DNA from: Sodiomyces alkalinus F11 | Taxonomy: Eukaryota; Ascomycota; Sordariomycetes; Glomerellales; Plectosphaerellaceae | Assembly (NCBI RefSeq): GCF_003711515.1 | Contig: NW_021167079.1 | Coordinates: 1,105,471 to 1,169,470, forward strand | Length of the DNA stretch: 64,000 bases | Direction: 5' to 3' | In this document: positions 22,331-33,150 of the stretch, piece after piece | Position numbering within the stretch: the first letter of the stretch is position 1 | Layout: every line of letters starts with the position of its first letter | Position numbers and translations under genes: made by a program | The notes under the pieces: generated by a model | What the model saw: only the letters and a program-made list of their open reading frames with translations | Database searches by the model: none | Told to the model about the DNA's origin: nothing

Positions 22331-24735
22331 ATGGTTAGACTCAACGCTCTAGCTGCGGGTGTGATACCCTTCAGCCTAGCCGCCGCCGCCACCGTACCAG
22401 CCAGACGGCAATCCTCTTCCAATGCTTGCGCGCAACTCGCGGCCGCGTATGAGGAGGCCGGCAGCTCTACTGGTGAGTGTTTGGAGGTCGCTACAACTTG
22501 AAAGAAGGGGGGAGGGGAGGGGACGAAGTACGACAGGCTAACATGTTATGACTTCCTGCTCGCTCCCAGGCACCTTTCCCATTGTGAAGCCGTCGGTGGC
22601 GTACGAATGCTTAAACTCGGTCCCCCTGGACGTCGAGCGCGACCAACAGCTCATCGAGTATTTTATCCCATGGCTCGAGTTTCAAAGCACGATCGGCATC
22701 CTGGCCGACCCTCCTCCAGGATACATGTTCCCCGGTGTCGACGTCTTGGGTGGGCTGCGTAACATGTCGTCGATGCTCGAGAACGGCAACTACGACAACC
22801 AGTACGAGTTCATTACCGACCTATACCGTCTCATCAATGTTAAACCTCGCGAGGGCCACCTCGGCTACACGCCCGCTCTTACCGTCCTGGCGGAATTCTC
22901 CACCCCGGCCCGGTTCATCTCCATTTCCGAGGACGGCACCAGCCTCCCTGAGGTCTACCTACTATGTACGTTGCTTTCTCTTTGAGAATGTCTACCCCGG
23001 AGATAGCAGCTAATCCTGTTTCCTTCACCCAGCCGACTACCTGGAGAGCGAGCGGAGAGGATACACGCCGTCCAGTGTCGAGTCATTTGACGGCACGCCT
23101 ATCACGGACTGGCTCCAGCAGCGGGCCGTGGATAACGACAGGTGCCAGGACCCCGACGCGTCGTATAACTCGCAGGTCTGGAGCGCCGCTCTGGACAACA
23201 TCGGCGTCACTCTCTCCTCCAACGTTTTCTTCCACGGGGTCCTGCCAGACGAGAGCGTCATCGCATTCACCAACGGGACCGATATCACCGTCGAAAATCA
23301 GGCCTTCCTCATCGGCGACTTCACCGGCATCGAATCGGGCCGAGACGTGCACAACGTGTTCGAGGTGCCCGACTTCGATTCCCGCTCCGAAATGGGATAT
23401 GCCGACCCCAGGCCCCGCCGAATTCTCGACCTCGAAGGCTACCCGGAGCCCTTCATTCGCCACAGCCAGGACTACCTGACCGGTTACGCATTCGAGCGTA
23501 GCAACCTCGACGACACGGCCGTCCTCGCCGTAAAAAGCTTCTTGTCGCCGATGTACGAACAGACGACCGAGGAGGACATGATCGAGTTCGAGGAGGTCTG
23601 CATACGGTTCACCCGGGCCGCCAAGAGGCGCGGCGCGAACCGTCTCGTCATCGATTTCCAGGGCAACGGCGGCGGCGCTCTCGGCAACCTGCTGTCCATG
23701 TACTTGTCCATCTTCCCGAACGCGACCGTCAACCTTCCCCTGCGGGCCCGGGCCAACCCGGTGCTCGAATGGATGGGCAGGACGGCGGAGGAGCTTGGCG
23801 AGGACATGATCTCGACCTTTGACATCAACTACGCCGTGGATGAGGATCTCGGATCCTTCCGCAACTGGGACGATTTTTACGAGCTGGAGACCATCCTGGG
23901 CGACCAGTTTACCGACGTGTACCAGCCGAACATCCTGGCCGTGCTCGAGCGCGTCTTCCGGACAGATGACTTGATCGACTGGTTCACGCCGGAGGACACG
24001 GTCATCGTCACCGACGGGTTCTGCGCGTCGGCGTGCGCGCTGGCCGTGGGCCTGATGTCGCGCCTGCTCGGCGTGCAGGTGATCGCCATGGGCGGCCGCC
24101 CCATCGAGGCGCCCATGCAGGCCATCGGCGGCACCAAGGGCGGCCCGGTCATCGACATAACCGAGCCGGTGAACGTGTTCAACACGCTGAGCAGGAGGAG
24201 GGACCCGCCCGCGGACCTGGACGTCACCCCGTTCGAGATGGTGTACCCTCCCCTGGCCGGGCCGGGCGTCATCCCGGGCGTGATCAACTCGGCCAACGTG
24301 CACCTGCCCGAGGACGACGCCGGCACGCCGCTGCAGTTCGTGTACGAGGCGGCCAACTGCAAGCTGTTCTACACGTGGGAGACGCTCACCAACATGACGG
24401 CGCTCTGGGCGGCCGCGGCGGACGTCAAGTGGCACGGCGCGCCCTGCGTGAGGGGGTCGACCACCAACGATGACAATACCATGGGCGACAGCGTCCTCCC
24501 GTTCTCCCAGGACGTGGTCTCCCAGTTTACTTGGACGCCAGGTCCCGGTGACGTCTCGGATAGGCCGCCCACCGGTTCACCCGACGGGAGCGGTGGCAGT
24601 GGGAATGGCAATGGCAATGGGAACGGGAACGGGAACGGGAACGGAAATGGAGACGATGACAGTGCTGCTTCTAGGGTAGGCGGAGTCGTGTTCGCTGTTG
24701 TGATGAGCGTGTTTACGGCTGTTTTCTTGGTATAG
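22331..24735 (+). CDS. Secreted S41-family (CPAF-like) serine peptidase, probably GPI-anchored
   Basis: Exons 22331-22472, 22570-22965 and 23033-24735, both introns phase 1 (GTGAGT and GTACGT donors), give 746 residues. A signal peptide (MVRLNALAAGVIPFSLAAAA) is followed by a processing-like AxxPARR. The N-terminal third resembles the PDZ-like part of fungal S41 proteins (VKPREGHLGY). The catalytic half has RLVIDFQGNGGGALGN, the strand and Gly-rich loop of S41, and TVIVTDGFCASACALAVGL with Ser512 as probable nucleophile. The end has a Gly-Asn repeat linker, a small-residue omega-site region (DDDSAAS) and a terminal hydrophobic segment VVFAVVMSVFTAVFLV, as in GPI proteins. Fungal relatives are secreted or wall-bound proteins of unknown substrate. 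An in-frame ATG at 22226 is less likely because it would mask the signal peptide. Confidence 0.85.
24601..24654 (+). repeat. Hexanucleotide repeat encoding Gly-Asn linker
   Basis: About nine imperfect copies of GGNAAY hexamers inside the last exon of the S41 gene, coding alternating Gly and Asn just before the predicted GPI attachment region. In-frame units make length change tolerable. Confidence 0.9.
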
Positions 24736-25234
24736 TCGTATAGAACGACGCGACTTGGCGTCCTTTTCCTAGTTGTCATAATCTCGTGTCCTATTTACAT
24801 AATCTTTGATTGATTAATGACATTCCCATGGAGACGGAGCAGCGCACCCCTCGATTTTGTACGAAGACCTGATGACCAATGTAAGTAATAAAGGTACCTA
24901 ATAAGGTAATGTCTCCCTTGGGTAGTATGAGTTCTGCAATGCTGATAAGGTCCCCAAGGCTCGGCTGATTGCTTGACTGAAATGCTTATCTGGAAGAAAA
25001 CAATGTGATTGGCTGCATCAACTCAACATTTGCGGGGCCTGACTACGGGGTCGAAGTACAGATACCCAGGGTTACTGTAATGCGAGGTACTCTGTACTAG
25101 ACATCAGTAGGATGAATGACTGCATAAATGCTCTAGCTAATGTACCAGATACGAACAAATTTAAGACTTATTTTTAGACCCATTATTCGAAGAACTCTGT
25201 AAGCTTCTCCGTTAGGTACCTTACTAATTACTTA
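24736..25234. other. Intergenic flank left of the transposon block
   Basis: AT-rich but not stripped of CA/TG dinucleotides. Contains AGGTA words (24890-24905, 25213-25223). Ends with TTA (25232-25234), the left copy of the Harbinger target duplication. Confidence 0.5.
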
Positions 25235-25769
25235 GGCCCCGTTCGACAATCTCAACTATTAGTTAGAAAACTCCCTTATTTTTATATAGGGTATAAACAC
25301 AGCTAAGACCCTATTTTAAAGCCGGCCCTTAGCGTTAATGTATCTTTTTATGTAAAAATGCAGATATCCCCTCGGGCAAATATCGAACCGATCTGTAGTG
25401 CGGGGTTATATTATTTAGATATAAAACCATCGTCTTTTAGCTATTATTAAATATCGTAGGAACTTCTATATTTATCGATAGCCGGCCTAGGTTCTATTAA
25501 CGTGGAGGATATTATAGAGAGATCTATAGATAATATACCTAATCCGAAATCCGGGGATATCGCGACTTAACTAGCACAGGATATCGACTAGGAGCTAACG
25601 TAAGATATCTAGCCGCCGCTTTCTATATAAGGGAGGGATACTATTAGATTAAACGCCTCTAATAATAACGATACACCCGAAAAGGATAGGTATAGTTAAA
25701 AAACCACCTTACTAGAGCGCCCTATGTTTAAGGCTAGCACTCCTTTATCTAATAAATAATCCTTACGTA

Positions 25770-26700
25770 TAGTCTAGACCGATAATATTAAACGTGATCT
25801 CTTTAAACGGATACTTACTGCTTATTGTGATAATACTCTTTTCACGACTAGTAATAAGAGGTTAGCTAAGTAGTCGGTACTAGGTATAATCCTGCCTAAA
25901 ATATAAAAGATATTCCCCTTAGCTCTCCTATTAGTTAGCGCGATAATATTAAAGCTTAATAATAAGGAAAAGGAGCTACGGGCGGCGCTAACACTTATTA
26001 ATAAGTCCGGCGTTAATAACTACGACGATAAGAGCGGTATAATCGAAGCGAGTAATAAATAGTAGGATATCTTTAAAGCTAAATACGGCGATATTAGTAA
26101 GCGTATCCGTAGGCACGGTATACGATAGGTAAAGAGCCTCTTAATCTATATTTAGCCTGATACTATCACGATAGGTCAGAATATTATCGACGTTTACGAG
26201 CTAGATAAACATAAGCGTTAGTAATTAGTATCCACGCCTTTATAGTCGTAATCGTTAGCTCGTAAACGTAGTAAAAAGTAATAATAGGATCCTAATAATA
26301 GCAGCAGAGAAGGCTTACCTATCTCTTATAACGATCTTCTTAATATTACTCTATAGCGTTACCGTAAAAAGGAGCCGAGGGAGGTAGCTAATAACTCTAT
26401 TTTAACTAGCCTAGTCGCGATATCTATACGCTAAAACGCGCCGTACTAGGAGAAGGCTATCCTTAATTACTATACGTAGTTTAAGGAGGAGTTAGGAGGC
26501 GATAATAGTCTTATTAACGTTAGCGAGTATTTCGCCGCACGTCCAAACCTAGCGGCGATATTTAACTTATTACCGACGAAAGGATTAAAAAAGAGGTTTT
26601 TATAGAAGCATAGATTTATTAAAGAGGTTATTAGAAGTGATAGTACTAGTAGTAATAGTACTAGTAGTAGAAGGCGAGGTAGGCGTAGCGTTATAGATCT
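25770..26700 (+). pseudogene. Harbinger-associated Myb/SANT-like DNA-binding ORF (RIP-inactivated)
   Basis: From about 25778 one frame reads NIKRDLFKRILTAYCDNTLF, then ALTLINKSGVNNYDDKSGII and FKAKYGDISKRIRRHGIR. This follows the pattern of Myb/SANT-like proteins (conserved FGWDxxTGxIxAxxEVW core), the usual second ORF of PIF/Harbinger elements that helps bring the transposase to the termini and nucleus. At least six in-frame TAG/TAA codons interrupt it, several where Gln or Trp is expected. Borders are approximate because no start or stop can be trusted after RIP. Confidence 0.65.
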
Positions 26701-26954
26701 GAAGTCGGATTAGTCTTATTTTCTAGCTATTTAATTAGTCGAAACTAGCTACCGCCTACCTATATAGGTATAGTACGGGGTAAAGCTTTATCTTATCTGC
26801 TGTTTTAATGGTTATATATAGTAGTAGTTAATATATCGTTAATATATTAATCCTTTAACCCTTTTCTTTTTAATAATAACCTCTTTATTTTTTATATAAC
26901 TATAATAACTACTACTATTACTTAATTATCTTCGATATACAGTATCGTATCTAT

Positions 26955-27310
26955 AGGCTTGTTCTATCCCTAATTATATAATTAGCCCGCGCTGCGGCTA
27001 ACGCTAATAGTCTTTTTTCCTCCTCCTTAGTAAATCTAGTAGCTAATAAGTAATTACTATTATGTATAGCCCTAACGAAGTTCTAGATACTAGTCACGGC
27101 GTACACGATTTCGATCTGCTTTTCGAGGCTATATTTAGGTGCCTTCCCGTTAAGGATTCGAAAGGACCTCTCTAATACACCGAAAACGCGTTTAATAACG
27201 CTACGGTACCCGGCATAGAGGCGGTTAAACCTCTCCTTAAGGGATAGCCGCCTTTATTCTATTTTAGAGAAGTCTTAGAGGTAGTACCTCTCCTTATCGA
27301 ATAGGGTTAT
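26955..27310 (-). pseudogene. C-terminal part of the split Harbinger DDE transposase
   Basis: Minus-strand translation reads DKERYYL, then KERFNRLYAGYRSVIKRVFG and VLERSFRILNGKAPKYSLEK, then QIEIVYAVTSI before a stop and NF. This is the C-terminal DDE_4 transposase signature (FNxxHAxxRxVIERxFGxLKxRFxIL...Q..IV.A...LHNF), including the Glu of VIER-type motifs now read as VIKR, a G-to-A change. It continues directly from the piece at 41707-42345 once the LINE and one copy of its 13-bp duplication are removed. Confidence 0.75.
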
Positions 27311-27320
27311 TTATTATTAC

Positions 27321-27415
<95 letters not shown>

Positions 27416-27425
27416 NNNNNNNNNN

Positions 27426-27522
<97 letters not shown>
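27311..27522. repeat. (TTA)n microsatellite, the LINE 3' tail, with assembly gap
   Basis: A nearly pure TTA repeat of about 200 bp with ten N at 27416-27425. Its length is therefore not known: the Ns mark unresolved sequence in the repeat, not a measured distance. Position against the 13-bp duplication identifies it as the 3' tail of the LINE. Confidence 0.92.
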
Positions 27523-27523
<1 letters not shown>

Positions 27524-29150
27524 TTACTCCGCTATTCTATCTAATCTATAGGAGCTTAGTTTAGACTATACGGTCCTTCTTAGGTAGTTATAAAGGGGAA
27601 AACCCGGGATCCCGGGGAAACCCTTTATACTTGTCCTTAGTTAGAGTAATACCGCTACGGGGCCGATATAGCCCCGGTTCGTCCCTTCTATATATCTGGA
27701 TTATACCTCTAGGCTAGTGGCTAACGGGAAGGGTAGTAGGCTATAGTTCGGGTTAGCCTAGGCCGGTTATTAGTAAGGGGGCGGGGGCTAAAAGGGTGCC
27801 GCGGTGTCTCTGCTATATGGCGACCGCGGTACGCCGTCTCCTGCCTGCCTATATCCCCGGGGGCCGTGCCTATTATTCCTTCTATTTAATTAATAAAGAG
27901 AAAAGGTAGGGTAGGCGTTCCTGCCTCCCTTAGAGGAGGGGGTGCCTACTATATCCGGCGGTAGGCAGGGAGGGTAGGGCTCCGCCTATACCCGTAAAGA
28001 ATAGTAAATAGTTAATAAAGGGTAAAGTCCTCCTCCTTTTCCTCTTTTCCTTCCTATAACGCTATAGAGCTTATTATAGGTATTCCTTATTACGTTCCCG
28101 CCTATAGTCTTATAGGCCTACTATCACAGCGTCGTACTAACTAGTAGTAACGTCTAGTTTCTGTATTCTTAATTTATAATTTTCCTATTTAATTTAGTAC
28201 GTGGTTTATAGTTCATGGGTAGTATTACGGTGGTGCGGGGTTAACTAGGTAGTATAATAGTAATAGTAATAATAATAATATTAATCTTAAATATCGTCTT
28301 AATATAAGTATCTCTATATCGTGGTAGCGCTATAGTAGTAGCGTACTAATAGCCGTAGATACCTTCTCCTAGTAATAATAATCGTTATTATAAATAAGGC
28401 ACTATTCGTGTTATGCCGTATATATACCCTAATAATACCGAAATAGTATCGCGGCGGCTAATATATAGTAATTACTTACGTTATAGTAAGTGTCTAGGTA
28501 CCTATCCGGATAACGTTAAGGCCTATACTAATACTATAGGAACTAGTAGTGGGTGCTTTTAGTACGCTAATAGTTAACGCCTATATAAGGATATAAGTCG
28601 TCTTTATACCGTTAAGGTGCTACCGGTATATTAAGATAGTCTAACTAGTTAATAGGTCCCCCCCGTTACTAAGAAGCAGTAATAACGTTTTATAGACGTT
28701 TATACTCTTTATCTATTAGTAAAGGCTACCAGTAGCGGTAGTATCGCTATAATAAGTAGTCTCCCTTCAATATTATAGTAGCACCTTACTAATAACCTAT
28801 AGGCTAAAGAGCGTCTAAAGACGGCGGCTTTATCCTTTAGATAGGCTATTGCTCGGGTGCTACCTTCCGGTTATAGCCGTGGCGGTACCTTATTAGTAGA
28901 GGTGGTTTTATAGAATATTCTCCGCTGGACTTATCGCCTAAAGGGCGTAATAGGTGTTCTTATAGACTATTATGTATATATTTTCTTTTTAATTTTACTA
29001 TAATGCCTCTACAGTAGTAGTATAGCTAACTAGTTCTAGGGCCTTAAGTATTATAAGAGTAGTGTTAGCACCTCCGAGGGGGGTAATACTAAGATTAGCG
29101 AGGAGTAAGGGGGGGGTTCGGCTAATAACGCTTTAATACCGCCAGGGTCC
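27523..29150 (-). other. Unassigned 3' portion of the LINE
   Basis: Lies between the conserved RT C-terminal domain and the TTA tail. No coding pattern was recognised. It is long for a 3' untranslated region (about 1.6 kb), so it may hold an RNase H domain eroded beyond recognition or a further insertion. GC-rich patches occur at 27600-27800 and 27930-27980. Confidence 0.4.
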
Positions 29151-29179
29151 TGGCTTATAGGGCCCCTATTCAATACTAA

Positions 29180-31150
29180 ACCAGACCATTATATTATCTC
29201 TTCCCCGTTATAGTATCGCCGTGTTCTTATAGGCTTCTATAACTTCGAGGGCGAGGCGGAAGTCGTTAAGCCTCTTCCGTTATAGGAACCACTTAGCTAT
29301 CGCCCCGGCTTCTATATTATAGTCTAGTATATTATATAGATCCCTTCTAGTCGTGAGTAGTCTTCCTACGGCACCGAAAAGGTCCTTACGCTTATCCTCG
29401 GTTATATCCTAGTACTAGAGTATTATATACTCCGCTATTTCTGCCCCCCTATCGCCGTAAAGGCACCGCGTTATTAAGAATCCCAGTACCCTTACTTTAG
29501 CTAGAAAAGCTTATAGGCCTAGTTTTTCTAATCTAATCTAGGTAAGTACGGAGCTTCATAGCTTAAGGAGTCCTTTATATTTCCGGAGGGAGCGTATATC
29601 GGAGGGCGGCTTAGTGCTGCTACGGTATAGGTATAAGGCTATTATACTACCGCCTAGACTTAACCCTATTCTCTTATTAGGGCCTTCCTCGGGGGTAAGG
29701 TTCCGGCCTAGGTTATTAGGGCGGTAAGCTAGGCTATCCACGCAAGGGCAGCGTGAGTTCTATAATATTAATTCGGTATTACTAGGGCTTTTACCGCGGC
29801 ATATACCCTGGCTAATATCTTATCTTCGGTCCTTTCTTCCTATATCCAGAGGATCTTCCAGGCACTTAGGCTTAAGAGGTATAGGTTAAGAGGGGGGATA
29901 AAGGTCTTTTTTTCGAGGACCCTAACTAGCGTGGCCCTATAGGCTCCGGCTACTATTTAGAGGTATCGGTTCTATACTGCTATAAGTGCTACTACGGGGC
30001 TATACTGTGGGCCGGCCCTTATCTTATAAACGGCTAAGGCATAATAGATAACCACTAGTCTTATTACTATAAAGTATAGTCTCCTAGCATCTCTAAAGCT
30101 ATACCCTTATGCTACCACACTATGCCTTAAGAGGGCGTATATTTAGATGACTAGTCGGCTCTTTACCTTTTTAGTATATTATCAGAAGTCGAGTTTCCTA
30201 TTAAGCTAGACGCCTAGGAGCCTTATCACCTCCGTTACTAGTACCGAAGTAGTACCGAGGTAGAGCGGGGTAAGGGAGGGTTAGCGTGACTTCGTAAAGG
30301 GGATATAGATATACTTAGCTAGTTCGAATTATAGTCTGCTCGCTATTTCCTAGTTTAGGTAAGTTCGCTACGCGGCGGCGAGGCGGTGCTATATCTATAC
30401 CTCCGTCCTGCTAAAAGCGATAATATTTGTGTTATTAGTAAAACCTACTACTATTATTTTAAGGACCCTTTTTAGCTCCTCGTAAAGGGTAGAGATATAG
30501 AGGATAAAGAGGATAGGAGAGATCGGAGAGCCCTATAGTATACCCCCGCAGAGGTGTTATAGGGGGACTATTTTACTATTAAGTAGTAGCTAGGCTATAT
30601 GGTCTTGGAAGAAGCTACTAATTAGGGTAATAAGCTATTAGGAGAAGCCTTTCCTTTCGAGTACCTTGCGGAGGCGAGAGTAGGGGATAGTATTAAAGGC
30701 AACTTTAATATCTAGTTAGAGTATCGAAGCGGTGCTGCTATAGGCTTAGCTTACTTTTACGGCCTCCGTGACTCTTTATACTACTATCGTTATACTTCGC
30801 CCGGTCCGGTTACTTATCTATTCTTTTAGGAGAAACTAGTAGTCCTCTGCTACGGCGGCGATATAGTTAGCTAGTATCCCCTTAAGGACCTTATCTATTA
30901 TACTGAGGAGTAATATCGGTCGCTAGCCTTTCACTATCTCGTAATCGGCCGGCGGCCGACTTTCTTTCTTAAGGACTACTATAGTACTATAACGGCACCT
31001 TTTCGGGTAATAGCCTACTCCGAGGCATACTATAAAAATAGTATTTAGTGCACAGTATAAGGAGGGTCTATATACTTTTAGGGGTCTTGCTAAGAGCCTA
31101 TTAGGCACTAATACCACCTAGGGTTTAGTCCTTTTTAGACGCCCCTATAT
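29180..31150 (-). pseudogene. LINE reverse transcriptase and C-terminal domain (RIP-inactivated)
   Basis: Minus-strand reading gives GSPISPILFILYISTLYEEL (expected GSPLSPILF...) near 30490-30550 and VVGFTNNTNIIAFS around 30410-30455. There the catalytic FADD is FTNN at 30425-30442, explained by G-to-A changes on this strand. The C-terminal part near 29230-29500 shows TEDKRKDLFGAV and AKWFLQ-like pieces, the region found at the end of fungal Tad ORF2 proteins. More than a dozen TAG/TAA codons interrupt the frames. Confidence 0.75.
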
Positions 31151-31903
31151 ATCCGCTACGGTAATATCGTGGCGGATATCCTACCTAAGGGGGAATTTTG
31201 CGCCTAGGGGCCTAAGGGCGGTAGGGAGGGGGGGTAGGAAGAACTTCCGGTTAAGGACTTCGGCTTTCTCTGCGTGTATAGTAACTAGGTTATCGCTATT
31301 ATCTCGGCGTAGTAGCGGTACCGATAAGGGGTTTAGCGGTACTCCCCTCTTAGTTCGGGTCTATTTCTATAATCGCTAAAGGATATTATCGTTCTTCCCG
31401 GTCGTGTAGAGTAGGTACCGCTAGTATAGCCGCTTTATTACCGCTATAGCCTTATCTTAGCACCTCTCCATTTCCTAGAACTCGTTCTATCGATTCCGGG
31501 GCTTCCTAGATATATATCTACGGTGGAGGCGCCTTATTTCCTAGGTAAGAGCGGTTAGCTCCGTGTTCTACTAAGGGATAAGTAGGAGTCTAGGGGTGCC
31601 CCCGTAGCCACGTGGTACGGCCTTATCGGCTAGGGTTATAAGGTCCTCGATTAGGTTACCTAGTACTAAGTCGATATCTCCTAGTATTATAAGGGAGCCG
31701 GTCTGCTATAATTACGTGGCGGCGAGCTAAGAGACTTATAAGAGGTTAAAGTCCTTCTAGACCTAATAGGGCCCGGCTAGGTCCCGTGGTAGTATTATCG
31801 CAGTACTTGCCGCAGTGCCTATCTTTATATAGATTCGGGCTATCTATAAGTAGTAATCTAGCCCGATAACGGCCTTATCGGGGCTGCTAAAATCGTAGCG
31901 GAG

Positions 31904-32402
31904 TGTTACGACGGCTTCCGGTCCTCTATAGTTATAGCGGATAATAGGGGACTGGCGTCGAGGTTTTAGTTTAAGATAAGAAGAGGATATTAACTAAAGA
32001 GCAGTAACTATTATTCGTAGTGTTTAGTCGTAGTTGCGTCGTAAAGACTAGGCGTCTTCTTCACGAGGTAGGTTTAAGCGTAGAATAGTAGTCTAGGTAA
32101 AGACTTAGATTAATCGATATCTTATTCTCTAGTAGAAGTAAGACCTAGAATACTCTAGTATATATAGGAGGCTATTTACTAGGCTCGTAGTGAATAATCC
32201 TACGGTGTTTACTGGGTTCCTAGTGAATAGTCCGTGGTGTTTACTAGCTCCCTAGTAAACACTCTTAGGTGGGCTATATTACTTTATTAGTTCCCTTAGA
32301 TCACGTGACCTCGTGGCTTCCTAAGTTAGCCCGTCCCTGCTTATATATAGTCCTTTGTCGTGCCTGACTATTTAGTGCGTGTTTAGGCTATTAGCCGTAA
32401 TA
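31904..32402 (-). repeat. 3' LTR of the Gypsy element (499 bp)
   Basis: Aligns end to end with 38968-39466 without visible length difference; the mismatches seen are almost all transitions. The left end keeps TGTTACG, while the right end reads TAATA instead of TAACA, a C-to-T change. Confidence 0.92.
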
Positions 32403-32511
32403 TTACCTCCCCTCTTCTAAGCGCTGTCCTAGCGGTCGTATAAGTAGGTCGCCTTCCCCAGGTTTTATTATTCTCTGTTCTCTTTTCTTTCTTCATAGCT
32501 AACTATTATAT

Positions 32512-33150
32512 CCGACCGTGTGCAGAAGCGTTCTACTAAATCCGCTAATTCCCCGTCTTATTCTACGCTCGATCGCTAGGTAAAATCCGCGTTAATTAAC
32601 GATTAAGGTTACGAGGCTATTCCTTATTCTCGTTACTTCGACCGTAACCTTAGCTGTCTTATCCTTAACGATCTTAATCACTATTCTTATTATTATCGTG
32701 TGGGTCGCACTTATAATTCTTCTCGTATCCTGATATCTTCTGGTTGGTGTTTTTATCGCTTCCTCGAGTTTTTCTTATTCTGACTCTTCTTTCGTAGCTC
32801 GCCGAATCAACGCCGAGCTTAAGCGGCTCGAGTAGGAGGAGAGTCTTACGGAGGAGGCCCTTCAGAAGCTCGTTCTGGAGTAACAGCGAAAAACCGCCGA
32901 AGCTCTGGCTAAACTCTCCCGTCTTCGTCGTATGCGCTTGCAGCTCTGTAAGAGAGGCGTCGAGATGGTCCGGCGGGACCTCGCGAATATAGAGGAGTTA
33001 GAGGAAGCGGAGCGAAAAGAAGCCGAAGCTCGTCGCGCGGAGTCGGAGGCTATGTTAGCTGCCCAGGCTACTGGTGTAGTTAACGTGGTTGGTTAGAATC
33101 AGATTATAGCGCAGGATATAGTTGATTTTTCGGATATTAATTTTATATAA
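32512..33150 (+). pseudogene. Accessory ORF on the strand opposite gag-pol in the Gypsy element
   Basis: Between integrase and 3' LTR the plus strand is protein-like while the minus strand is not. From about 32500 one frame reads SDRVQKRSTKSANSPSYSTL and later VGRTYNSSR. From 32773 a second register reads SYSDSSFVARRINAELKRLE, then LSRLRRMRLQLCKRGVEMVR, RDLANIEELEEAERKEAEAR and AAQATGVVNVVG, ending with TAA at 33148. Three in-frame stops (about 32830, 32881, 33095) fit Gln/Trp codons lost to RIP. The change of register between the two parts may be a small indel or an intron. The product would be a highly charged helical, probably coiled-coil protein. I recall similar small charged frames beside fungal LTR elements but cannot name a function. 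Confidence 0.55.

Noticed and set aside
23083..24435. 450-codon minus-strand frame
   Set aside because: Antisense to the third exon of the S41 gene, with biased composition and no motif.
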